From an uncultured Bacilli bacterium (GTDB lineage Bacteria; Bacillota_I; Bacilli_A; ML615J-28; CAG-313): a stretch of DNA of 5,446 bases. Made by a program: the position numbers and the translations under genes. Below the pieces are notes generated by a model. The model was not told the origin of the DNA and searched no databases. It worked only from the letters and a program-made list of their open reading frames with translations. Below are positions 1 to 5,446 of this stretch, in pieces. The stretch spans positions 1 to 5,446 of the forward strand of contig CAJGCS010000076.1 of the NCBI GenBank assembly GCA_904501965.1. The letters run 5' to 3'. The first letter of the stretch is position 1. Every line of letters starts with the position of its first letter.

Positions 1-1
1 A

Positions 2-2242
2 CCGATGGGCGGAAGACTTTTTGGAGAAAAACCAAAAAATAGTAAAAAGACTCTAGGAAGAGTACTAAAATACTTAGGATCTAATAAAGCTTATTTAATC
101 ATCTTAATTATAATTGTATTTATCACAAGTATTATTTCTATCTCAACTCCAGTATTATCTGGTGCTGCTATTGACAGTATGCCTTTAAAAACAACAATGG
201 TTTTAGATGCAAATGATAATACACTTAAATATGAACAATTCACTAATGTTCCAAGTGATAATTCAGGACTTCAAATTGAAGTAACAGACGACTTAACTTG
301 GAAGATTGAAGGCGTTGATACAAAGGTACTTGCTTATAATGAAGAAGATAAGAAGTTTGATAGCTATATCTTAATTAATAGTACATTAAATATTTTAAAT
401 ATTACTATTTGTAATAATGAATATAATGAACAGTTAAAAGAATATGAAGAAATAAAAACTTCTATTACAACACTAAGTAAACTTGTATTTGAAGGTGAAT
501 ATAAACTTACAATTGGTCAAAGTGGTATTTGGGAAATATATAAAAATACTAATAAAGTAGATGAAAATAATAATATTATCTTTGAAAAACTTGGCAATAA
601 TGGTAGTGGTTTAAGAAGCTATGCAGTTGGTAGTAAAGATCCAAATGAAATGTTTATTATCCTTGCAATTCTAGCAGTAGTTTATATTTTATCTGCAGTA
701 TTTAACTTAATTAGTTCAAGAGTATCAGTTAAACTTTCTCAATCAACTATTAGAAAGTTAAGAAAAGATTTATTTGATAATTTAGTTTTCTTACCAATTA
801 GATACTTCGATAATCACCAACATGGTGATATTATGAGTAGAATGAGTAATGACTCTGCAACAATTGCAAGTACAATTTCACAATCTATCACATCTTTAGT
901 CTCTGCTATATTAACTGTTATTGGTGCTCTTGCTGTAATGATTTGGAAGAGTCCGCTTTTAACTCTTACATGTGTTGTAAGTTTAGTTTTAACGCTTCTT
1001 GCAACAAGCATTCTTTCTAAGTTTATGAAGAAATACTTTAGACTTGAAAGATCACTTATTGGTGAAATTAATGCTCAAGTAGAAGAAATGGTTGTAGGAC
1101 ATAAAACTGTAAAAGCATTTACTAAAGAAGAAGATATTAAAACTGAATTTAATCAAACAAGTGGTTTCTTGAAAAAGTTCGGTTTTAGAGCAAATCTATT
1201 TGGTGGTGTAATGGGACCGGTAATGAACTTTATTAGTAACTTTGGATATTTACTTGTAGTAGTTCTTGGTGCATTATTTGTTCAATATGGTATTGGACGT
1301 GGGCTTAATGGTGAATTATTAACAATTGGTTCAATTATTACATTTACTACTTTATCACAACAATTTAACCGTCCAATTAACACTATTGCTAACCTTTATG
1401 CTCAAATTCAAACAAGCTTAGCAGCTGCTGAAAGAGTGTTCTCTATTATGGATGAACCTCATGAAGTAAATGAAGGTACTGTTAAGATGAGTGAAATTGA
1501 AAATGTTGGTAATATTGTATTTGAAAATGTTAACTTCTCTTATGTAGAAGGAGAACGTGTTTTAAAAGACTTCTCACTAGAAATTAAACCAGGTGAAAAA
1601 ATTGCCCTTGTAGGTGCAACTGGTTCTGGTAAAACAACAATTGTTAACCTTCTTATGAGATTCTATGATATAGATTCTGGTTCTATTAAAATCGGTGGTG
1701 TTGATATTCGCGATATCGACAAAGACTCTCTAAGAAGTCAAACCGCAATCGTTTTACAAGATACAGTCTTATTTAAAGATACTGTTGGTAATAATATTAA
1801 ATATGGTAAACTTGATGCAAGCTTAGATGAAATCATTCATAGTGCTGATATAAGTAAATCACACAAGTTTATCTCTCGACTTCATGATGGATATGACACT
1901 ATGCTTACAGAATCAGGTAATAACTTAAGTGGTGGTCAACGTCAATTATTATCAATTTCACGTGCTGTCTTAGCTGATCCAAAGATTTTGATTTTAGACG
2001 AAGCAACATCAAGTGTTGATACAAGAACTGAAAAGAATATCCAAGATGCACTTGCTAACCTTATGAAAAATAGAACAAATGTTATTATTGCTCACCGTTT
2101 ATCAACAATTAAAGATGCAGATAAGATCGTTGTTATTGATAAAGGTCGAATTGTTGAAATTGGTAGACATGATGAACTACTTGAACAAAAAGGAGTTTAT
2201 TATAACCTTTACCAAACACAATTTAGTGGTAATGCAATTTAA
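2..2242 (+). CDS. ABC exporter half-transporter (permease fused to ATPase), probably 5'-partial
   Basis: This is a type IV (MdlB/MsbA-like) ABC exporter half-molecule, with a membrane domain fused to its own ATPase; it exports an unidentified substrate across the cytoplasmic membrane. Numbering from the ATG at 5, TM1 is about 29-53, TM2 216-238, TM3 295-315, TM4 318-340, TM5 408-430 and TM6 438-460. The ATPase has A-loop Y513, Walker A GATGSGKTT 537-545, Q-loop Q585, signature LSGGQ 641-645, Walker B ILILDE with catalytic E666, D-loop SSVD to D672 and switch H697, so the site is catalytically complete. At 745 residues it exceeds the usual 580-620, because about 155 residues (58-213) are inserted in the first extracellular loop. 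The frame stays open left of the ATG (preceding codon CCG, Pro) and no ribosome site is visible, so the true start is probably upstream. Many such proteins work as heterodimers with a second, often degenerate half encoded next door; that gene would lie left of the window (inference). Substrate unknown. Confidence 0.93.
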   Translation, partial: PMGGRLFGEKPKNSKKTLGRVLKYLGSNKAYLIILIIIVFITSIISISTPVLSGAAIDSMPLKTTMVLDANDNTLKYEQFTNVPSDNSGLQIEVTDDLTWKIEGVDTKVLAYNEEDKKFDSYILINSTLNILNITICNNEYNEQLKEYEEIKTSITTLSKLVFEGEYKLTIGQSGIWEIYKNTNKVDENNNIIFEKLGNNGSGLRSYAVGSKDPNEMFIILAILAVVYILSAVFNLISSRVSVKLSQSTIRKLRKDLFDNLVFLPIRYFDNHQHGDIMSRMSNDSATIASTISQSITSLVSAILTVIGALAVMIWKSPLLTLTCVVSLVLTLLATSILSKFMKKYFRLERSLIGEINAQVEEMVVGHKTVKAFTKEEDIKTEFNQTSGFLKKFGFRANLFGGVMGPVMNFISNFGYLLVVVLGALFVQYGIGRGLNGELLTIGSIITFTTLSQQFNRPINTIANLYAQIQTSLAAAERVFSIMDEPHEVNEGTVKMSEIENVGNIVFENVNFSYVEGERVLKDFSLEIKPGEKIALVGATGSGKTTIVNLLMRFYDIDSGSIKIGGVDIRDIDKDSLRSQTAIVLQDTVLFKDTVGNNIKYGKLDASLDEIIHSADISKSHKFISRLHDGYDTMLTESGNNLSGGQRQLLSISRAVLADPKILILDEATSSVDTRTEKNIQDALANLMKNRTNVIIAHRLSTIKDADKIVVIDKGRIVEIGRHDELLEQKGVYYNLYQTQFSGNAI

Positions 2243-2271
2243 AAAGGAAACGAAAGTTTCCTTTTCTTTTT
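2242..2271 (+). terminator. Rho-independent terminator after the ABC exporter gene
   Basis: A 10-bp perfect stem pairs 2242-2251 with 2256-2265 and is closed by a GAAA tetraloop (2252-2255, a GNRA loop on a C-G pair). It is followed by C and five T (2266-2271). The stem begins on the last base of the exporter stop codon (TAA 2240-2242). It should end the exporter transcript and separate it from the promoter that starts only 7 bases further on. Confidence 0.9.
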
Positions 2272-2273
2272 GC

Positions 2274-2285
2274 TTGTCTAGACAA
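2274..2285. promoter_or_regulatory. Perfect 12-bp palindrome over the -35 box, possible GntR/HutC-type operator
   Basis: TTGTCTAGACAA reads identically on both strands and covers the whole -35 hexamer (2279-2284) of the promoter for the acyltransferase-rRNA methyltransferase operon. Its core GTCTAGAC fits the GTMTAKAC operator pattern described for the HutC branch of GntR regulators (the NagR/DasR/TreR-like group). A protein bound here would block RNA polymerase, so repression is the simplest reading. No regulator gene lies in the window. A 12-bp palindrome can also arise by chance, so the regulatory role is inferred only from position and sequence type. Confidence 0.4.
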
Positions 2286-2307
2286 AGAAGTAAAAATATG
2301 GTATAAT
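2279..2307 (+). promoter_or_regulatory. Vegetative (sigma-A type) promoter with extended -10
   Basis: The -35 box is TAGACA at 2279-2284 (five of six matches to TTGACA). After a 17-base spacer comes a perfect -10 TATAAT at 2302-2307. A TG at 2299-2300 with one base before the -10 makes it an extended -10 element. Transcription would begin near 2313-2315, giving a leader of only about 16-18 bases before the ATG at 2331. It drives the acyltransferase and, through tight spacing, the rRNA methyltransferase. The palindrome at 2274-2285 overlaps the -35. Confidence 0.85.
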
Positions 2308-2320
2308 AAGATAAATAAGT

Positions 2321-2325
2321 GGAGG
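2321..2325 (+). promoter_or_regulatory. Ribosome binding site that fixes the acyltransferase start at 2331
   Basis: GGAGG sits 5 bases before the ATG at 2331, close to ideal spacing. An in-frame GTG at 2319 would add four residues, but it lies upstream of this site, has no ribosome site of its own and is only a few bases from the predicted transcription start. ATG 2331 is therefore chosen. Confidence 0.9.
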
Positions 2326-2330
2326 CAATT

Positions 2331-3566
2331 ATGGCTGAAAAAATAAAGAAAGAAAAGAAACAAAAATTTAAAAAACCAAATCCTTTTATTTGGCTTTTAT
2401 TACTTATTGTATCAAAAATATGGATGTTTTTTATAAGTAAAGTAAAATGTGAAGGTAATGCACTTAAAAAACGTAATAAAAAAGAAGGTGCAATCGTTCT
2501 ATTTAATCATCAAACAAACCAAGACCATTTTATCTGTGCTCAAGCAGCTGGATTTAATCGTTTGTCATTTGTTGTATCAGATTACTATATGAGAAAACCT
2601 TTTACAAACTTTATTTTAAAACTAGCTCGTGCTATTCCTAAGGTACAATTTAGAACAGACTTAGTAAGTATTCGAAAAATGAAAAGAGCAGTAGACCATA
2701 AAGGCTTACTTACAATAGCTCCTGCTGGTCAAGTTACATTACATGGTGAAGTTACTTATGTAGATCCATCAATTGTTAAATTACTTAAACTTTGTAAAGT
2801 AGATGTTTATGCAACTCAAATTCGTGGTGGATATATTTGCTTTCCAAAATGGAGAACAAACAGAAAATCACGTAAATCTAAGATTCGTGTAAAAATTGTA
2901 AAAGTATTAACAAAAGAACAAGTTGCAAGTATGTCAGATCAAGAATTATTTGATAAAGTGTTTGAAGCAATTAGTTTATCAGAACATGAACTTAAGAAAA
3001 TTGAACCAATTAAAATTAAGAATCCTGAGCCAATTACAGGCCTTGAAAACGTACTTTATGTTTGTCCTAAATGTAAATCAAAATTTACTAATGTATCAAA
3101 TGTAAATGAAATTAAATGTAATAAATGTGGAAACACTATTTATATGGATGAATATGCAAGAATTCATCCAAAAACTAAAGATGATGTTTGTTTTGAAAAT
3201 GAATCAGTTTGGTATTACTATCAAGGAGAGTTAATTAAAGAAAGATTTGCTCAAGATGATTTTATAATGGAAAATAACTTTAAACTTTTCCAAAATCCAA
3301 ATGATCCAAAAGTAATGGAAGAAGTAGGAAGTGGTAAACTTACTATGACTAAGAGTGCACTTTACTATGATGGTACAGTTTTAGGTGAAGAAGTACATAA
3401 AGAATTTAGCTTTGATACACTTACACAACTTCCTTTTTCACCGGGGCATCATTTTGAAGTTCCAGATGGCGATGGTGTATTCCAATTTAGACCACTTGAT
3501 GAACCAGGTACTGTTGTTGAATGGGTTCAAACAATTGATACAATTAATAGTATAAAGAGAAGTTAA
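2331..3566 (+). CDS. PlsC-like lysophospholipid acyltransferase family protein with zinc ribbon and C-terminal beta domain
   Basis: The 411-residue protein belongs to the PlsC/LPLAT acyltransferases, which transfer an acyl group to lysophosphatidic acid or a related lipid at the cytoplasmic membrane face. A lysine-rich N-terminus precedes a hydrophobic segment (about 17-36) likely to anchor or embed it. The catalytic HX4D motif is NHQTNQD (H60, D65). The position of the usual FPEG motif carries APAGQ (130-134), so Ala132 replaces the glutamate that helps bind the glycerophosphate; substrate may differ from a standard PlsC. After the acyltransferase region comes a zinc ribbon, C245-x2-C248 and C263-x2-C266. 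The last ~120 residues hold a beta-rich stretch (near GKLTMTKSALYYDG) that may be a PH/GRAM-like lipid-binding domain; this is inference. Typical PlsC proteins are 200-250 residues, so the C-terminal half is an addition. Expressed from its own promoter; the stop is 2 bases before the next gene. Family assignment firm, exact substrate not. Confidence 0.85.
   Translation: MAEKIKKEKKQKFKKPNPFIWLLLLIVSKIWMFFISKVKCEGNALKKRNKKEGAIVLFNHQTNQDHFICAQAAGFNRLSFVVSDYYMRKPFTNFILKLARAIPKVQFRTDLVSIRKMKRAVDHKGLLTIAPAGQVTLHGEVTYVDPSIVKLLKLCKVDVYATQIRGGYICFPKWRTNRKSRKSKIRVKIVKVLTKEQVASMSDQELFDKVFEAISLSEHELKKIEPIKIKNPEPITGLENVLYVCPKCKSKFTNVSNVNEIKCNKCGNTIYMDEYARIHPKTKDDVCFENESVWYYYQGELIKERFAQDDFIMENNFKLFQNPNDPKVMEEVGSGKLTMTKSALYYDGTVLGEEVHKEFSFDTLTQLPFSPGHHFEVPDGDGVFQFRPLDEPGTVVEWVQTIDTINSIKRS
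3557..3562 (+). promoter_or_regulatory. Weak ribosome site for the rRNA methyltransferase inside the acyltransferase end
   Basis: GAGAAG lies 6 bases before ATG 3569 and within the last codons of the acyltransferase gene. It matches the Shine-Dalgarno consensus poorly compared with the GGAGG of the upstream gene. With only TT between the stop and the next ATG, translation of the second gene probably depends on ribosomes finishing the first (inference). Confidence 0.5.
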
Positions 3567-3568
3567 TT

Positions 3569-4906
3569 ATGATTGAGAACTTTAAAGTATTAGGATATGA
3601 TTCCGAATTTAATGGAATCATTAAAAAAGGAAGTAATACATTTACTTTACCAAGAGTAATTAAAGGTGAAGAAATTCAAGCAGATATTACATTAAAGCCA
3701 AAATTATCTGCTCGCCTTACAAAAGTTATATCTCCTGCAAGCAGTAGAATAAAACCTCTTTGTGAATATTACTTACAATGTGGTGGTTGTGCTTTGCAAC
3801 ATATTAAATATGAAGAACAGCTAAAAATGAAACAAGAACTTGTAAGTAACTTGTTTAAAGAAGCATTTGACAAAGAATACGAAGTTCTACCTACAATTGG
3901 AATGAAGGATCCTTTCTATTATCGAAATAAAAATCAAGTTGTATTTAAAAATGTAAAAGGTAAACTTACTTGTGGAATGTATCAAAGTGGTACACATAAT
4001 GTAATTGGTACAACAAACTGTTATATACAAGATAAAATCGTTGATAAGATTGTCACAACAATCAAAGACTTAATGCAAAAACAACGCCTTAGTGCTTATG
4101 ATGAAGATAGAAAAACTGGTTTAATTCGCCATGTCTTAGTTAAAACTTCTAAAGCAACAAAAGAAGTAATGGTTGTACTTGTTGTTGGAAGCGAAGTATT
4201 CCCCGGAAGAAGTAACTTTGTAAAAGCTTTAGTTGCTCGTTGTAAAGAAATTACAACTATTATTCAAAACACAAACACAAGAGTAACTAATGCGGTACTT
4301 GGTGATAAAGAAACTGTTCTTTATGGTAAAGGATATATTACAGATATTTTATTAGGGCTTAAATTTAAAATATCTTCAAAATCATTTTATCAAATTAACC
4401 CAGAACAAACCGAAAAACTTTATTCAAAAGCAATTGAACTTGCAAATCTTACAAAAGCAGATAACTTACTTGATGCATATTGTGGTGTAGGTACAATTGG
4501 TCTTATCGCAAGCTCTCATGTTTCAAAAGTAACTGGGGTTGAACTTGTAAAGGATGCAGTAAACGATGCAATCATGAATGCAAAAGCAAACAATATCAAT
4601 AATGTACGTTTTATTTGTGATGATGCAACACGCTTTATGGTTAACTCTGCACGTCAAAAACAGTCGTTTGATGTTGTTATTATGGATCCACCTCGAAAAG
4701 GATCTGATAAACCATTCTTAGACGCTCTTTTAAAACTACTGCCTCTAAAGGTTGTCTACATTTCATGTAACCCACATACACAAGTTGATGACTTAAAAGT
4801 GCTTTTAGAAAAATATGAAATTAAATCTATTCAACCGGTTGATATGTTCCCTCATACTCATCATGTTGAAAATATCGTTTTATTAACATTAAAAAACAAA
4901 AAATAG
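3569..4906 (+). CDS. rlmD: 23S rRNA (uracil-C5)-methyltransferase, RlmD/RlmCD (RumA/TrmA) family
   Basis: This SAM-dependent enzyme makes 5-methyluridine in 23S rRNA. In Bacillus subtilis the single homologue RlmCD modifies both U747 and U1939, while E. coli splits these between RlmC and RlmD; in this background the dual-specificity form is likely but unproven. The 445 residues match family length. A TRAM-like RNA-binding domain (about 1-55) precedes the 4Fe-4S cysteines C65, C71 and C74 (C-x5-C-x2-C), with the fourth at C151. The SAM site is DAYCGVGT (302-309), preceded by the family YQINPEQ motif around Q275. DPPRKG begins at D373, the nucleophilic cysteine is C400 in SCNPHT, and the expected general base is E434 near the C-terminus. 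Every key residue is present, so the enzyme should be active. It is second in an operon with the acyltransferase and ends at a TAG lying inside the terminator stem. Confidence 0.95.
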   Translation: MIENFKVLGYDSEFNGIIKKGSNTFTLPRVIKGEEIQADITLKPKLSARLTKVISPASSRIKPLCEYYLQCGGCALQHIKYEEQLKMKQELVSNLFKEAFDKEYEVLPTIGMKDPFYYRNKNQVVFKNVKGKLTCGMYQSGTHNVIGTTNCYIQDKIVDKIVTTIKDLMQKQRLSAYDEDRKTGLIRHVLVKTSKATKEVMVVLVVGSEVFPGRSNFVKALVARCKEITTIIQNTNTRVTNAVLGDKETVLYGKGYITDILLGLKFKISSKSFYQINPEQTEKLYSKAIELANLTKADNLLDAYCGVGTIGLIASSHVSKVTGVELVKDAVNDAIMNAKANNINNVRFICDDATRFMVNSARQKQSFDVVIMDPPRKGSDKPFLDALLKLLPLKVVYISCNPHTQVDDLKVLLEKYEIKSIQPVDMFPHTHHVENIVLLTLKNKK

Positions 4907-4928
4907 TATTTTAAATACTATTTTTTTT
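4898..4928 (+). terminator. AT-rich rho-independent terminator overlapping the rlmD stop codon
   Basis: A 12-bp stem pairs 4898-4909 with 4915-4926 around a five-base loop (TTTAA), and the right side runs into eight T (4921-4928). The stop codon TAG (4904-4906) is in the left arm. The only G-C pair is 4906-4918, so the hairpin is weak, but the A-rich left flank and T-rich right flank would let it work in both directions. It closes the acyltransferase-rlmD operon. Confidence 0.8.
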
Positions 4929-4942
4929 GAAACTTTTTACAA

Positions 4943-4959
4943 AATAATAACGTATTATT
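4943..4959. repeat. Small AT-rich inverted repeat upstream of the lipoprotein gene
   Basis: AATAATA and TATTATT form a 7-base inverted repeat around ACG, in the only gap available for a promoter of the lipoprotein gene. The right arm contains TATTAT (4953-4958), usable as a -10 box, with TTGAAA (4927-4932) as the nearest -35-like hexamer. The 20-base spacing is longer than the preferred 17, so the promoter is tentative. The repeat could be an operator or just a product of AT-rich composition. Confidence 0.3.
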
Positions 4960-4963
4960 AGTG

Positions 4964-4968
4964 AGGTG
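4964..4968 (+). promoter_or_regulatory. Ribosome binding site of the lipoprotein gene
   Basis: AGGTG, extending to AGGTGA, lies 5 bases before ATG 4974. Its strength and spacing support this start, and the signal peptide begins immediately after it. Confidence 0.85.
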
Positions 4969-4973
4969 ATAAT

Positions 4974-5446
4974 ATGAAAAAAATATTAAGTTCTCTTTAT
5001 TTAACACTATTTTTATTATTAATTAGTGGATGTAATAATAATCAGTGTAATCATCTTGATTATGATAAAAATAATATTTGTGATATTTGTAATCACACAA
5101 TTGATAAAGAAATATTATCTTGTAAAGATATTTCAACAGAAACTAACAAAATCTTAAAACTCGCAAAAAGAACTACACCCCATTATAAGAATTTAACTGA
5201 TTTGTTTTATGAATATAATCAATCAAAACTAGGGTTAACTGACTATCAAATATTTAGTTTAATTGAAAAAGAGGATAGTCTTTATTATAATATTGATATT
5301 TTTGAAGTTCAAACTATAGATGAAACACTTTATTTTTTGATACATAATGATGTTTTTTATTTTATTGCTCCATTTCCATTTCATAATCAAAATTCTGTTT
5401 GTATTTCTAGCATAGCAATTACAGATGCAAACTCTGATGGTTTTAT
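4974..5446 (+). CDS. Putative lipoprotein with Cys/His/Asp-rich N-terminal module, 3'-partial
   Basis: The frame runs open from ATG 4974 to the right edge, giving 157 complete residues with no stop. The N-terminus is a classic type II signal peptide: two lysines, a hydrophobic core (about 4-17) and lipobox LISGC with the lipidated cysteine at C20. The mature protein should be anchored to the outer face of the cytoplasmic membrane. Right after the anchor is a compact motif C25-x-H27-x-D29-x-D31 ... C36-D37-x-C39-x-H41, like the CxHxDxDxDGxCDxC modules in Bacillota surface proteins, which look like small metal-binding knots (binding here is inferred). The rest (about 50-157) is rich in Tyr, Phe, Asn and Asp with no fold I recognise. 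The visible part ends in TDANSDGF (150-157), resembling a DxNxDG calcium loop as in EF-hand, dockerin or FG-GAP repeats. It follows a terminator and has its own ribosome site, so it is a separate transcription unit. Function unknown. Confidence 0.85.
   Translation, partial: MKKILSSLYLTLFLLLISGCNNNQCNHLDYDKNNICDICNHTIDKEILSCKDISTETNKILKLAKRTTPHYKNLTDLFYEYNQSKLGLTDYQIFSLIEKEDSLYYNIDIFEVQTIDETLYFLIHNDVFYFIAPFPFHNQNSVCISSIAITDANSDGF

Noticed and set aside
814..1011. 65-codon open frame on the - strand
   Set aside because: It lies wholly inside the exporter's TM region, opposite a clearly coding frame with conserved family sequence, and has no recognisable ribosome site or protein features.
2274..2285. 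Palindrome as part of the upstream terminator or as a mobile-element end
   Set aside because: A complete terminator with its T-tract ends at 2271. There is no transposase, target duplication or matching second copy in the window.
2079..2306. 75-codon + strand frame across the end of the exporter gene
   Set aside because: It overlaps the ATPase H-switch region in another frame and then reads through the terminator and promoter; its composition is low-complexity and unlike a real protein.
2923..3105. 60-codon + strand frame inside the acyltransferase gene
   Set aside because: It is an out-of-frame shadow over the zinc-ribbon region of a well-supported gene.
4927..4958. Firm promoter call for the lipoprotein gene (TTGAAA ... 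TATTAT)
   Set aside because: The 20-base spacing is poor and the region is so AT-rich that such hexamers are expected by chance; kept only as a tentative note with the inverted repeat.
1..5446. Use of TGA as tryptophan (Mycoplasma-type code), suggested by the extreme AT-richness
   Set aside because: The tryptophans in the exporter and acyltransferase are all TGG, and no conserved domain is interrupted by an in-frame TGA. Visible stops are TAA, TAA and TAG.
1..5446. Novel defence, CRISPR, retroelement or biosynthetic system
   Set aside because: No repeat array, reverse transcriptase, nuclease, toxin-antitoxin pair or biosynthetic enzyme set is present; three of four genes belong to common bacterial families.

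Overview
The window is a compact, strongly AT-rich stretch with four genes, all on the + strand. The base composition is low-GC, the Shine-Dalgarno sites are strong (GGAGG, AGGTG), and the intrinsic terminators are hairpins with T-tracts. There is a near-consensus vegetative promoter, and the proteins look like Bacillota (Firmicutes) proteins. All eight tryptophans I could place are TGG and no gene is broken by TGA, so the standard bacterial code applies rather than the Mycoplasma code. I read the source as a low-GC Bacillota, perhaps a host-associated Bacilli lineage near the Erysipelotrichales or Acholeplasmatales/RF39 groups. That placement is an impression from style, not a demonstrated assignment.

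Layout: (1) About 2-2242 encodes a type IV ABC exporter half-transporter with a full set of catalytic ATPase motifs and a large extra extracellular domain between TM1 and TM2. Its reading frame is open at the left edge, so the true start probably lies upstream. It ends in a GAAA-loop intrinsic terminator (2242-2271). (2) The 2272-2330 junction holds a new promoter with an extended -10 and a perfect 12-bp palindrome lying over its -35, followed by a strong ribosome site. (3) 2331-3566 encodes a PlsC-like acyltransferase with an added zinc ribbon and a C-terminal beta-rich domain that may be PH/GRAM-like. (4) 3569-4906, only 2 bases downstream, encodes an RlmD/RlmCD-type iron-sulfur 23S rRNA uracil-C5 methyltransferase. 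A second terminator, overlapping its stop codon, closes this two-gene operon. (5) From 4974 to the right edge is the first part (157 residues visible) of a lipoprotein with a Cys/His/Asp-rich N-terminal module and a calcium-loop-like motif at the cut end.

How they work together: three transcription units are implied: the exporter (end only), acyltransferase plus rRNA methyltransferase, and the lipoprotein. Three of the four products act at the cell envelope (export, lipid acylation, surface lipoprotein); the fourth modifies rRNA. I see no mobile element, RNA gene, CRISPR array or defence system, and no convincing new multi-gene system. The items most worth a second look are the domain architecture and altered motif of the acyltransferase, the operator-like palindrome over its promoter, the extracellular insertion in the exporter, and the truncated lipoprotein. 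No intergenic gap exceeds 100 bases.
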